From positions 33,746 through 97,745 of the IMG/VR virus record IMGVR_UViG_3300029882_000009: DNA of 64,000 nt; one strand, given 5' to 3'. A model generated the notes under the pieces. That model saw nothing but the letters and a program-made list of their open reading frames with translations, did not search any database and was not told where the DNA came from. The DNA comes from a virus. The translations under genes were made by a program, and so were the position numbers. Numbering within the stretch: position 1 is the stretch's first letter; the number at the start of each line of letters is the position of its first letter. Of the stretch, positions 23,849 through 33,322 are shown piece after piece.

Positions 23849-25554
23849 TTTGTTCTCTCCAATACAAAATGCATGGTCGATGGCCCTATCCAACCTCCCC
23901 AATCAGATTCCTCAAACTGTGATTGTTTATCAGAGGGTTTCCAACCGAACTGTTTGAATTTGTTAATCCATTGATCGTAATTCCACTTAGTCACATGTAG
24001 ATCAACACCATTACTCCATGAACTGTCATTCGAAGCAGTGAAAACACAGATCGAATCTTCGTGTGTATGTGTGCTTATATTCCAGAACATCATAGTAAGA
24101 TCGTCTTCGTGAATATGTTCTAGAACCTCAAAAGATGTTACGACATCAAATTTGTCATACGTGAGGGTAAAAGGTTTTGTTATATCCGCTGTGAAGAAAT
24201 GATCAGAGTATTTACCCATCCATTCACTATTGCCGTTTGTGATTGGATAATCTGCACCTTCTATACCGATTGATAAAACACCTTCACCAAGCATTTGACG
24301 TACAAATTTACCTCCAGCGCAGCCAAGATCAAGGTGGGATTCTATATCAAATGAAAGAAGGCGTTGTACTAATTCCGGATTTCCAGTATTCCACAATGCG
24401 CCGAGAGGGTTTTGATAATCCTGCGATTCGTAGGCGATTGGGTATTCGGTCGAAATTTTTACTGGTCCATTAACGCCATTGTTGTGCGCGTTTCTATCAA
24501 TCGCTTGTTTAATGATATTTTCCCAAATATGGATAACACGATCAGGATCGTATTTATCCTTAATAGCTGGCATCATAAGTTCGCGATTTTTCTGTTGCCA
24601 GTCAGGATCGTTTAGTGCGTTTGAAACTGCAATCGGATAATCGTTGTAATCTGCATTATGACCATATTCAACTGTATTGTGCATCCCTCCGCAATTTACA
24701 ACGAGGGGCACCGCGCCAAAAATCTGGGATTTTATTGTGGACGCTGGGGAAATTTCCGCATCGAATGTCGAAGGGTAGGTTAGTAACTCTGCTTTTGATA
24801 ATTCAATAGCTAGTTCATCATGGCTACAATTTTTGAGTGGTAATACACCAAGTTCCTCATTGCCGTTTTCCCATTTCTCAAACCAAGGACGATCAACATC
24901 ACACATTCTGTCGTGTGCGATACTGAAACGCCAACAAATTTGTAGGGTAGCATGAGGAGCACGACGCTTAATTTCCGACCAATAGTTCATAAGACGTTCA
25001 AGGCCACGCGTAGGGCAACTACAATACACACAGCGGCCAGGAATACGTTCTACATTTATATCAAACGTTGGAACCATAATTGGACATACGCGGATTTTTG
25101 ATGCTGGCACCCCGTGTTCAATGTAGAGTTTTCTGTGATGCTCATTGAGAAGAATTATAAGATCAACATTCTTTAATGCACCGTTCTCAATCTCTTCGTG
25201 TGTAAACATATGGTCAGATATTGGAATATCGTGACACAAAAGAACTTGTAATGGTGCATGTCGTTCTCTCACTAAATTCTTGTTACGCTGGGAGCAATAG
25301 ACATCGCAATCTGGAGCAGGACCATCTTGATAATTGATATAGGTTACGCCATCATAAACACCAGCATGGTCACGACAATCGTTGCGAAAAGTGACCCGAT
25401 GACCAAGTTTTACAAGATATTTAGCAGTATATTGAGCCTGTTCCTCGCTCCCTCCAAAATATCTGTTTCCTTCTAAGTGCGATTCAGGCCACCAACCACC
25501 AGGAGATCCACCGGAGTCACAATCAATCACTATATTGAGAGAATTTAAATTCAA
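23845..25554 (-). CDS. Glycosyltransferase (GT4-like) fused to a SAM methyltransferase
   Basis: 569 aa. Residues about 1-350 are a GT-B glycosyltransferase: N-terminal YFGGSEEQAQYTAKYLVKLG, later CPTRGLERLMNYW and ISPASTIKSQIFGAVPLVVN with the E/xG donor site region. Residues about 385-569 are a class I methyltransferase: HLDLGCAGGKFVRQM (SAM motif I) and FDVVTSFEVLEHI (motif post-II). The start codon is TTG with AAGGA six bases upstream. A fused transferase and methylase could add and cap a sugar. It is the last gene of a four-gene glycan cassette inside the tail genes. Confidence 0.85.
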   Translation of the reverse strand: MNLNSLNIVIDCDSGGSPGGWWPESHLEGNRYFGGSEEQAQYTAKYLVKLGHRVTFRNDCRDHAGVYDGVTYINYQDGPAPDCDVYCSQRNKNLVRERHAPLQVLLCHDIPISDHMFTHEEIENGALKNVDLIILLNEHHRKLYIEHGVPASKIRVCPIMVPTFDINVERIPGRCVYCSCPTRGLERLMNYWSEIKRRAPHATLQICWRFSIAHDRMCDVDRPWFEKWENGNEELGVLPLKNCSHDELAIELSKAELLTYPSTFDAEISPASTIKSQIFGAVPLVVNCGGMHNTVEYGHNADYNDYPIAVSNALNDPDWQQKNRELMMPAIKDKYDPDRVIHIWENIIKQAIDRNAHNNGVNGPVKISTEYPIAYESQDYQNPLGALWNTGNPELVQRLLSFDIESHLDLGCAGGKFVRQMLGEGVLSIGIEGADYPITNGNSEWMGKYSDHFFTADITKPFTLTYDKFDVVTSFEVLEHIHEDDLTMMFWNISTHTHEDSICVFTASNDSSWSNGVDLHVTKWNYDQWINKFKQFGWKPSDKQSQFEESDWGGWIGPSTMHFVLERTK

Positions 25555-25556
25555 AA

Positions 25557-25664
25557 TTAATCCTTAAATGGTCGCTTACACCACATTGTCCAGTAGTGCA
25601 TAAACACTATTCCCAAATTAAAACTGATAACAGCAATAACTAAGTCTTTTGGTGGTGTTATCAT
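25557..25664 (-). CDS. 35-aa single-span membrane peptide
   Basis: ATG 25664 overlaps the stop of the phosphoesterase gene (ATGA). The stop is followed by the TTG of the glycosyltransferase gene. The product has one hydrophobic helix (LVIAVISFNLGIVFMHYW) and a basic end (CKRPFKD). It may anchor or assist the neighbouring sugar enzymes. No family is known. Confidence 0.5.
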   Translation of the reverse strand: MITPPKDLVIAVISFNLGIVFMHYWTMWCKRPFKD

Positions 25665-26248
25665 ATTTCTACCTCTACCCATCTACGAGCTACGTTAATA
25701 ACTCTTGTATTATAATGTTGGTATTCTCCTGCGCCTTCGTGAATGTGACCGCAGATAAACAACTTTGGATGATGTTTGTCTATATAGGCACGAGCGTATG
25801 GACTACCAAGACCGTTGTCACATATCCCAAAAGGCGGCCCATGAGAGACTACAATATCAACATAAGGAAAACTCCATGTTTCCTCTTGCTGCCCTTTACT
25901 GGATGTCATATTCCAGTTGAAACAGTTTGGACCAAACAAACTTGTTTCTGAAACACCACGAATTGACATTCCATTTGATAGTGTCCATCTGTGGCTTTCT
26001 ATGCAACAACATGTATGTGTGAAATTACTAGATATTCCATTATCGTGATTCCCGCTTATCCACACAACTGATTGGTAATTTTCACTTAGTTGATTCAGCC
26101 ATACTTTAGCTTTGTCATATTCGTGTTGTCTCCAATTTCCAAAATTTGTAAGATCTCCTGCAATAATCACAACATCAGCTTCTGGCATCATTTCAGGGTC
26201 AAACCGCTCAAACTCGCAGTGGATATCAGACATACAAAGAAGTTTCAT
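25661..26248 (-). CDS. Calcineurin-like metallophosphoesterase
   Basis: 195 aa with the complete metal-site series: MSDIH, IIAGDLT, WISGNHDN, VVSHGPP and CGHIHEG. It is a small single-domain phosphatase/phosphodiesterase. The neighbouring SIS-domain isomerase and heptosyltransferase-like genes make a sugar-phosphate or nucleotide-sugar substrate possible, but a substrate cannot be read from the sequence. It is coupled to both neighbours by one-to-four-base overlaps. Confidence 0.88.
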   Translation of the reverse strand: MKLLCMSDIHCEFERFDPEMMPEADVVIIAGDLTNFGNWRQHEYDKAKVWLNQLSENYQSVVWISGNHDNGISSNFTHTCCCIESHRWTLSNGMSIRGVSETSLFGPNCFNWNMTSSKGQQEETWSFPYVDIVVSHGPPFGICDNGLGSPYARAYIDKHHPKLFICGHIHEGAGEYQHYNTRVINVARRWVEVEI

Positions 26249-26958
26249 TACCTTAACTCCAACTGTCTGCGCACTTCATCTCTTTTTTCAGGAGTAACGT
26301 CATCAAGACCACCACCATGACCTTGAGGGATCTGAATATACATCTGTCGATTTGATACCTGAACTTGCGATTTAACAATATCAACAACCTTACGAAAAAT
26401 CATGTGAGTCATTATTCCATGAATATCCTCACAAATCTGAATATCGTCACTGTTAACCACAAGCGGCACCGGAGAATAGATGAGAGCTTCACCACCACCA
26501 CAACCTGTAAGGGTTATGGTGTCAAGCTTTAGTTCCTTAGCAGCTTTAAGAACTTCCATAATATTCTTAGAATTCCCACTGCTAGAAATTATAAGGAGAC
26601 AATCGTAGTTCTGTTTCTTGCGTGTTTTGAATTCATTTTTTAGTTCACAGGCAAGAGCTTCAACATAGCTTACATCATTACTCCACGCTGTGAGAAGAGG
26701 GATATTGTCAGTAAGACATCGAGCATCCATTCCGTGCTCACCGGTCTCAATGGCAATTCCTTTAGATAGATCAGCGACAAAATGAGAAGCCATTGCAGCC
26801 GAACCACCATTGCCGCAAATCAATAGGCGATGATGATTGCGCCAAACATCATGTAGTATCTTGGCAACTTTGTCAATTTGTGTAGTGTTGATTTGATCAA
26901 TGCTTCTAAGAAGATCAATCTTGTACGATTCCGTAGTATTTTTTAGATCTTGGTCCAT
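26248..26958 (-). CDS. SIS-domain sugar-phosphate isomerase, GmhA-like
   Basis: 236 aa. NHHRLLICGNGGSAAMASHF is the phosphosugar-binding loop of GmhA/DiaA proteins. CLLIISSSGNSKNIMEVLKA is the second SIS signature, followed by CEDIHGIMTHMI. GmhA converts sedoheptulose 7-phosphate to heptose 7-phosphate, the first step to ADP-heptose. With the heptosyltransferase-like gene directly upstream this suggests a heptose-type sugar. The C-terminal tail (IPQGHGGGLDDVTPEKRDEV) is extra relative to GmhA. DiaA-like or other SIS roles remain possible. Confidence 0.82.
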   Translation of the reverse strand: MDQDLKNTTESYKIDLLRSIDQINTTQIDKVAKILHDVWRNHHRLLICGNGGSAAMASHFVADLSKGIAIETGEHGMDARCLTDNIPLLTAWSNDVSYVEALACELKNEFKTRKKQNYDCLLIISSSGNSKNIMEVLKAAKELKLDTITLTGCGGGEALIYSPVPLVVNSDDIQICEDIHGIMTHMIFRKVVDIVKSQVQVSNRQMYIQIPQGHGGGLDDVTPEKRDEVRRQLELR

Positions 26959-28778
26959 TTATGCTTCCCTGCCTTTAAGTTAAGATCCCATGCTCCAAAT
27001 TCGTTAAATTCATTTTCTTTGTGCCATTCAGGAGATGGAGTGTGCTCTGCAAGTTCTGCACCTATAGATTGAATACGTGCGACTGTTGGGAATACACATT
27101 TTACTTTATTGGCTCGTGCCCACCAGTCAAACTCTCCGTTGATATTGGAAACGTTAGATCTGTAAAGATTTCCATCAAGGCCATAGATGGCTTCATATCG
27201 ATCTTCCCACATTGCCCAACCCCAGGGAATAAATGCTTCTTGCTCTTCATATTGATAGGGGTTAATGCCTTCAATACTTGATATACGGTTATAGCCAGTA
27301 ATGGATGTTATTTCAGTATCGTCCTTATACTTGTCTCCAGCCCACACAAACCAATCAAGAGCGTCTTTGGATGGAATAGTATCGTCTTCTAGAAATATAA
27401 CGTAATCAGAGATACTAAAGGCAAGAGGGAGAAGAAATAACTTACTTTCATCAACTCCGCGTCGAGGATGGGAAACTATGATTTGAACATCTCCAGCCTT
27501 ACCACTATCCTTAAAACTCTGTGCGATCTTACGTACTTCTACACATGAGTTGAAATTGTTTGTGTCAATATCAATATGAACAAGTACGAGATAATCTTTG
27601 ATATTGTTACATTTCCCCAGTGCATCAAAAAATTGCTGGGAATATTTTGGCCTTCGGTAATGAGTTGTAGCAATTACTTTTTTACAGGTTGTTTCAATCT
27701 TCATATTGTTGCTTTTCCGATATGATGGAGTCGGACGTTCAAGTATCTTTTCGATAGCACTGACAACTTCCGCTGGGGGAATATCCAGACAATGTGGTTG
27801 GTCGTCATCAGCCTTATTCATACAAAAGTACTGGCGGCAGGGATAACGCGCACAATTATGACGTGCATCGATAGTTACCAGCTTTGTATGTGTCTCGCGC
27901 TCTGTGACATCCATAGCCCCAAAATAGGCTACTGTAGGACAATCGAGGGAACCAGCTAAATGAAAAATGCCCGTATCGGGAGTCAAAACAACATCTGAGG
28001 CTTTAAGAACAGCAGCCAGTTCTCTCATACTTAAATCGCCAGAAGCATTGATGATTGAAGGATGGTAAGAGGACAGATCGAGTTTTGTAGTGTGGGTAAC
28101 TATACAAGAATAACCTAATGTACATAGATGATTTAGAACCGCTCTGTGAGTTGATTCGCCCCAGTTACGATTATAGCGGGAAGATGTCCAATTATATGCA
28201 ATGGTAGTATGTTGATCTCCTCGCATAAGAGATACCCAATCTTTACCCCATACTATCTCGCTTTCAGTAAGGTAAAAATCAAGATGCTTGTCGTCTCCGG
28301 CTTCAATATCGGCCACTTTGCAAAAGGCGTCAACACGATGATCATGGGTTCCGGCAAGTTCAAGATTCTCTACTACCATACGAAGATCTAGAGTTATATC
28401 CCATCGATCACGTTTTTGATTATCTTCTTGTAATGAAAACACACGACGAACATAGGGGTTATGATCAAAAATCAACATATTCTCACGGTTACACATTACA
28501 TCGACAATGGCACCGAGAGCTTTTAATTTACGGACTAGTGGAGTAATTAGCAAAACGTCGCCAAAACCTGTATCACGCACAACAAGGATGGTGGTGTTTG
28601 GAGGAAATGGACCACTATATTGTCTGAATATGTTGTAATGAGCTGCCCCTATAGAGATAAGAATATCTGCAATTTCATCAGAAACGGTACACTTACCATC
28701 CGTAAACTGAATAGTTGCCCCCCCAGCTACAGGTAGTTTAAGTTTAACGTTAGGAATTTTGCTAGTGAGGGTCTTCAT
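26943..28778 (-). CDS. Two-domain glycosyltransferase: GT9 heptosyltransferase-like plus a second transferase
   Basis: 611 aa. The N-terminal about 350 residues are GT9-like: ILVVRDTGFGDVLLITPLVR (acceptor-side GDxL motif) and LTPDTGIFHLAGSLDCPTVA (ADP-heptose-side motif). From about residue 365 a second GT-A-like domain follows: KKVIATTHYRRPKYSQQFF, YVIFLEDDTIPSKDALDWFV (acidic EDD metal motif) and WGWAMWEDRYE. It would add two sugars in sequence. It overlaps the GmhA-like gene by 16 bases. Phage-borne GT9 genes are uncommon. Targets could be the particle, host LPS or a glycolipid. Confidence 0.82.
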   Translation of the reverse strand: MKTLTSKIPNVKLKLPVAGGATIQFTDGKCTVSDEIADILISIGAAHYNIFRQYSGPFPPNTTILVVRDTGFGDVLLITPLVRKLKALGAIVDVMCNRENMLIFDHNPYVRRVFSLQEDNQKRDRWDITLDLRMVVENLELAGTHDHRVDAFCKVADIEAGDDKHLDFYLTESEIVWGKDWVSLMRGDQHTTIAYNWTSSRYNRNWGESTHRAVLNHLCTLGYSCIVTHTTKLDLSSYHPSIINASGDLSMRELAAVLKASDVVLTPDTGIFHLAGSLDCPTVAYFGAMDVTERETHTKLVTIDARHNCARYPCRQYFCMNKADDDQPHCLDIPPAEVVSAIEKILERPTPSYRKSNNMKIETTCKKVIATTHYRRPKYSQQFFDALGKCNNIKDYLVLVHIDIDTNNFNSCVEVRKIAQSFKDSGKAGDVQIIVSHPRRGVDESKLFLLPLAFSISDYVIFLEDDTIPSKDALDWFVWAGDKYKDDTEITSITGYNRISSIEGINPYQYEEQEAFIPWGWAMWEDRYEAIYGLDGNLYRSNVSNINGEFDWWARANKVKCVFPTVARIQSIGAELAEHTPSPEWHKENEFNEFGAWDLNLKAGKHKWTKI

Positions 28779-28830
28779 ATGACTCTTTCTTTGATCTATT
28801 TACTTAATTATGACACAAATAATCCTATTT

Positions 28831-29343
28831 TTAATCACCCTCGGGGCTTAGTGTTCTTAAAGGCACCTTGAGATGATGCTTACGTCCACCATCGTCTACG
28901 GCGGCTTCTACACGGTAGGTTTGTCCATTACTGTCTACGATACGGTCAAGGAATAATATATCTGTAGATGCCGCGTTTGGTACATGATTTACAATTCTAT
29001 TACAATATAAGAAATGGGTGATGTGCTGGGCCGTGCCTTCCATTTCACTGGTTAAAATACCTTGCCCTTTCATTGGAATATAAGATTGAATAGTCCCTCT
29101 AAATTGTTGAGTTGGGTAGGTCGAAAAATTAATCGTCTGATTCCCTCTCGAAGTTTCGGTATATGTTGGCCGTAGGCGTGTATAGGTATCGGGCAGTAAA
29201 TTCCAGTCAATTCCTGTGTGCCAAACACCAGCAGGATTTCCAGAAGGAAAACCAGTAGGAGCGGAACCTTGACTGACTCCGCTCCCTGGATCGTTCCCTA
29301 GACTATTGCCGGGATCATTACCTATTCCGTCTCCGAGAGGCAT
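28831..29343 (-). CDS. Head closure/stopper-like protein
   Basis: 170 aa. A Gly/Asn-rich disordered start (GDGIGNDPGNSLGNDPG) is followed by a beta-rich domain (SRGNQTINFSTYPTQQFRGT, GQTYRVEAAVDDGGRKHHLK). It lies in the head-tail joining stretch between the connector at 32.6 kb and the neck gene at 23 kb, where a stopper is expected. The role is inferred from order and beta character; no family was recognised. Confidence 0.5.
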   Translation of the reverse strand: MPLGDGIGNDPGNSLGNDPGSGVSQGSAPTGFPSGNPAGVWHTGIDWNLLPDTYTRLRPTYTETSRGNQTINFSTYPTQQFRGTIQSYIPMKGQGILTSEMEGTAQHITHFLYCNRIVNHVPNAASTDILFLDRIVDSNGQTYRVEAAVDDGGRKHHLKVPLRTLSPEGD

Positions 29344-29352
29344 ATAATTTCC

Positions 29353-30174
29353 TTATGGTTGAGGTATCGTTCCGGTTGTTGTTGTACGAGAAGCGACAGC
29401 CGGATTGGTTACCTGACTCGTTGGGTATTGTGTCGATGTTGTGATGATTGGTGAACCATCACCAGAGAACTGATAAGCCGTACTTAATATATGTGTACTG
29501 GCATTCCATGTGTTCGTAACACCGGTTACTAGAGACGGAGCGGCTTGTAAGAGAACCATGATTTGACCAAACGTTAGACCATGACTGATAGTATACGACA
29601 TTAAAGTAGCCGCATTCTGTGATGCAGTTGGTGGTGTAGTTGTGAGACTATACCCTGTTTTATCATTGTTAGTCGTGACGACTACACCACCTACGGAGAC
29701 TTGGTTGCTGCTGTTTACTGTAGGCAGCCCACCCGAGGTTGTGGGTGCCGCATTCGGCAGTGCCGTTAAAATGTACGAACTATCTTTCGTAAATACAACT
29801 ATTGTTACAGCCGGAAGAAACGTGTGACCAGCAAGGGTGACTGTGAGGGGGACATGTAACTCTCCATAAGTACTTGGGTCATATGTTATACTATACCCTC
29901 CATCACCATAATCGATTAGAGTCATAATCGGTGCGCCTGACGGTTGGGCGCGTGTTCCGTTTATGAGTTCGCCCGCTGTATTGGGGACTGTTGTAGCCGT
30001 AAGTGTAGTGGTTGTGTTTGATGTTAGTGTTGTAGCCCCGATGGTTACTGTCGCTCCTGGTACAAGAACGCCTGTAGTATCAATCTGTACCCATGAATAT
30101 GTAACAGGGGCGGCTGAAACGATTGCAGGAGATCCAATAATCGTGAGAGCTAACAGAAGTTTTAAAAGTCGCAT
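29353..30174 (-). CDS. Signal-peptide-bearing fibre-like protein
   Basis: 273 aa. The N terminus MRLLKLLLALTIIGSPAIVSA then APVTY is a Sec signal with an AxA site. The mature part is Thr/Gly-rich beta structure (VTIGATTLTSNTTTTLTATT), with NNDKTGYSLT, a phrase seen in tail/neck fibre proteins, and a helix MSYTISHGLTFGQIMVLLQA. It lies two bases after the secreted SGNH gene. A signal peptide on a particle protein is odd; it may instead be exported to modify the host surface. Confidence 0.6.
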   Translation of the reverse strand: MRLLKLLLALTIIGSPAIVSAAPVTYSWVQIDTTGVLVPGATVTIGATTLTSNTTTTLTATTVPNTAGELINGTRAQPSGAPIMTLIDYGDGGYSITYDPSTYGELHVPLTVTLAGHTFLPAVTIVVFTKDSSYILTALPNAAPTTSGGLPTVNSSNQVSVGGVVVTTNNDKTGYSLTTTPPTASQNAATLMSYTISHGLTFGQIMVLLQAAPSLVTGVTNTWNASTHILSTAYQFSGDGSPIITTSTQYPTSQVTNPAVASRTTTTGTIPQP

Positions 30175-30176
30175 GT

Positions 30177-32603
30177 TTAGTTCCTTGACCTTGAGGTCTG
30201 ATGGCTCGTAAAGAGGCGGCCGCTTGATGTTGCAGGATTCAGAAGTGGCAACGCAAGTGCTGCCACCGGCGGAGCCAACGCTAAATGAGCGTAAGCATAA
30301 GGGTGCAGACTGTCTACGCTATCCGCGATATTCCACAAACCTGCCGTAGATCCGTAAATGACATTAGGGCTACCTATCGATGCCACTACAGTCTGTAGGT
30401 TCGAGGCTTCGTAGCCTCCAAAAGGTTCCAGGACAAGCTGCCTGGTTCCGTTTAGTCCTGCAAATGTGTTGGCTGTTCCTGTATAGCCTATCGCCTTAAT
30501 GATAGTCTCAAAAGCCGTAGTAATGTCTGCGCTTCCGTCGTTCGTCCCTTCATTGTAAATTACCAAATCGGGCACAGGTGAGAAGGTTCTTGCTTGCCCT
30601 GCCCAAAGCAGGTTATATGACGACGAGAGACTCGGGACATTACCCGAACCGGCTGTAATTATCCCGGTCCCATCGAATGCGACTATGCCGACCTCCGCAT
30701 TCAACAAATTACACATCAAAAATGCCCAATCAGGGAGGATGTCGTTTTGATCAGTGTCGTTAGGAAGCGTATTCCCGTAGACAAAACGACCTTCGGAAAT
30801 ACTATCTCCCCAGATTAGGGCACAGTATTTCCGAATTGCCGGGGTTGTAAGCGAAGCACCCGGATCCAACGTCAGGCCCGTGAACTGAATTGCGGTGGTT
30901 TGAGTGTTCCATCTATCGTTGCTGCCGTTGGTCGATTTGACAACGAATTCCAGTAAGTGTTTAACCTCACTGGTGCCCGTAGGAAAGGTCAAAGTCCATG
31001 TCTGCGCGCCCGACGCGGTCGGTACATACTGTTGCCATGGCCCAGTGTCCAGCCGTGCCCAACACTGAGAATAAGGTACGGCAGATCCTATCGTCAGATC
31101 AATTACACACGTCGCAGTGTTATCGATCTGGACGCGGAAATAGGCCCCACTATTGATTGTCTTTGCTGCCGAACCCGACACAAGCCAGTTGTAGGGACTG
31201 TAGAATAAATGAGAGTCATTAGGCGCAATCTGGACAGGTCCAGGATTAACGGTGTACGTTAGGTTGGAGGGATTCGTCAGCCCTCCGCCGTTCGTAGCCG
31301 AGAAAGTTGCTGTTCCGCTCGTTGACGGAGTATAGGTATCGGTTACCCCTGTCGTTCCATTCAGTGTCACGGTCGATGTGGCAAACGATCCGCTTACGCC
31401 CGATTGAGCCGGAGTGACGACGGCAGTAGTTGTCCCATTTCCGGTAAACGTCAGTGTAACTGCAGCGCCAATCGCGCCCGAAGTAGCACTCTCCGACATC
31501 GTGTACGTGGTTGCTGAGGTAGGGTTAGTCGTCAGTGGTGTACCCGTGGTTGTGGACGGCACCGTTACGGTAGCAGGGGTTCCCGCACTGTCTGTCGTTA
31601 CTCCTCGGTAGTAATATGTCGTCGCAGGAGACAACCCGGTATTTGCCGGGAACAATGGAGTAGAGCCGACAACAGGGGAGCCTACGTTTGAGTAGGTGCC
31701 ATTTGTTGCTGTCGAAGCTTGCTCCTGAGTGGAGTAAGGGGGAGTTCCTCCCGTGATCAAGGATTCTTGTGGCGTAATCGAAGTTGAAGTAATAGTATTG
31801 GCCGTGATCGTTCCGCCTGTCAACGCTGGCGCAGTATACGATGTAGTAATATCGTACTTTGTAGCCTCCGTGTAACACACTGCGTTCAGATCGCTCGTGC
31901 TCAGGTTGGCGTTGTATAACGCAAACTCTGCGACGTCGCCAATACTGGTTACCGATCCGCTGCCGGACTGGGCAGTATCTTCCGCCTCGCCGATTGAGGT
32001 AGGTCCCCCTATGGCGGTGGAATTGTAGGTTGCGGTACCAATCAGGCTGCCGTTAACGTAGAAACTGCCTGTGGTGGTGCCGGCGTTAAACTGCCAAACG
32101 TAGATAGCCCACGTGGTAGCATCGAGCAAAGAGGTGTTTGTGCTGGTCCCGTAATATCCCCCGGCATACCACCCCATATCGAGGCCGCCTATACCGGGTG
32201 ATGTCGTATAGATAAGCCATCGACCCGATGTGGTATCAAAAAGCCAGCGATTAGCTGTTGTGTCAGGTACCCTGACGACGCCGATTACTGTGTACGATCC
32301 AGCACTAGACGACAACGACGTGGTATAGAGACCCTGATTTACACCCGAGCTAAACGTCACATAGGGGAGGCTGTTCGGCCCCGTAGTGTGGTAAATGGGA
32401 TAGGACGGAGTAAGAGGCTGCGTAGGCGTAGGCCCGACATTCGCTGTCCATGACGATATCGCCGTACCGTCCGCAACAGGAGTGATGTCGCCGCCGCGTA
32501 AGAGCCAGATCGGCGCAGTTGTAATGCCGCCGAGATTCTGCGCCCAAGCTCCGACAGGCAAAATCATCAATAGAACGAGCAGTATTAGGTTTCTAAGTTT
32601 CAT
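30177..32603 (-). CDS. Secreted SGNH/GDSL esterase with LamG and Ig-like domains
   Basis: 808 aa. A signal peptide (NLILLVLLMILPVGAWA then QN) is followed by a LamG-like domain at about 90-245 (TTWAIYVWQFNAGTTTGSFY, NGSLIGTATYN). Two Ser/Thr-rich Ig/FnIII-like repeats (about 265-455) and a beta-sandwich (460-580) come next. A C-terminal SGNH hydrolase closes the protein: IWGDSISEG with nucleophile S601, YNEGTNDGS and DSLHPYAYAH with the D764/H767 pair. SGNH enzymes deacetylate or de-esterify polysaccharides, so this is a candidate capsule or exopolysaccharide esterase. Its G+C is visibly higher than that of neighbouring connector genes, suggesting a separate origin. Confidence 0.82.
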   Translation of the reverse strand: MKLRNLILLVLLMILPVGAWAQNLGGITTAPIWLLRGGDITPVADGTAISSWTANVGPTPTQPLTPSYPIYHTTGPNSLPYVTFSSGVNQGLYTTSLSSSAGSYTVIGVVRVPDTTANRWLFDTTSGRWLIYTTSPGIGGLDMGWYAGGYYGTSTNTSLLDATTWAIYVWQFNAGTTTGSFYVNGSLIGTATYNSTAIGGPTSIGEAEDTAQSGSGSVTSIGDVAEFALYNANLSTSDLNAVCYTEATKYDITTSYTAPALTGGTITANTITSTSITPQESLITGGTPPYSTQEQASTATNGTYSNVGSPVVGSTPLFPANTGLSPATTYYYRGVTTDSAGTPATVTVPSTTTGTPLTTNPTSATTYTMSESATSGAIGAAVTLTFTGNGTTTAVVTPAQSGVSGSFATSTVTLNGTTGVTDTYTPSTSGTATFSATNGGGLTNPSNLTYTVNPGPVQIAPNDSHLFYSPYNWLVSGSAAKTINSGAYFRVQIDNTATCVIDLTIGSAVPYSQCWARLDTGPWQQYVPTASGAQTWTLTFPTGTSEVKHLLEFVVKSTNGSNDRWNTQTTAIQFTGLTLDPGASLTTPAIRKYCALIWGDSISEGRFVYGNTLPNDTDQNDILPDWAFLMCNLLNAEVGIVAFDGTGIITAGSGNVPSLSSSYNLLWAGQARTFSPVPDLVIYNEGTNDGSADITTAFETIIKAIGYTGTANTFAGLNGTRQLVLEPFGGYEASNLQTVVASIGSPNVIYGSTAGLWNIADSVDSLHPYAYAHLALAPPVAALALPLLNPATSSGRLFTSHQTSRSRN

Positions 32604-32617
32604 GAAGATCCTTTAAC

Positions 32618-33322
32618 TTACCAGACACCCATATTGCCATCTTTATTTTGCCCATAATTAGGGTCAAATATACGTTTTGGTGAGTTTGTTATTGTTGATT
32701 GAATTACAAGTGATCGAAGCCTTTTGGCTCTTTCACAAAAACTCTTAGAAAGTTCAGCTTTGTTTTGCATATATTCACCAATCTTTACAATATATGCAAG
32801 TCGAGCATCGCTTGTTGCTATCTGTTCCAGCGCCCATGCTGCAGCTAATATTGGATTTTGATTGCTAAAACTCAGACAATAAATAAGTTCAGCATCGGTA
32901 AATATTGCCTTGGCAAGATTTTTATCGTCTACATGAAAACGAACTTGTCCAATTAATGTTGTAGGATCATAGGCTGCACCCTCAACTATAATAGATTGAG
33001 CAAGTATTATCTCATAATTGTAATCTAAAATACGAGTTATTGAGTCCGCATTTGAAGTAATGGACACAGAGAAAAGACCGGAATATACGGCTGGTGCTGG
33101 GAAAGGGGTTGTGTTAAGCAGGTAATAAGCTTGAGGCTGCGCCAGCGCTCCTGGATCAGAACCACTTATTGAAGAAGGGCCAAGAAATATAGTCCCATCA
33201 CTACGAGTTAATGTGAAAGTACCATTGACGATAGTATATAACGACCCAATAGGAGCATTGAATTGTGCAGTAAGTACTGGCTCTTCACCTGAACGAGCAT
33301 AGAAATTAGCATCGTAGGGCAT
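32618..33322 (-). CDS. Head-tail connector (adaptor) protein
   Basis: 234 aa. The second half, from about residue 124 (LIGQVRFHVDDKNLAKAIFT, DAELIYCLSFSNQNPILAA and a long helix ending MQNKAELSKSFCERAKRLRS), is a helical bundle typical of gp6/gp15-like adaptors. These read xDxxL...FTDxEL then a run of helices. The N-terminal half is beta-rich (FTLTRSDGTIFLGPSSISGS), possibly an Ig-like decoration. Gene order after the capsid genes agrees. Confidence 0.75.
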   Translation of the reverse strand: MPYDANFYARSGEEPVLTAQFNAPIGSLYTIVNGTFTLTRSDGTIFLGPSSISGSDPGALAQPQAYYLLNTTPFPAPAVYSGLFSVSITSNADSITRILDYNYEIILAQSIIVEGAAYDPTTLIGQVRFHVDDKNLAKAIFTDAELIYCLSFSNQNPILAAAWALEQIATSDARLAYIVKIGEYMQNKAELSKSFCERAKRLRSLVIQSTITNSPKRIFDPNYGQNKDGNMGVW

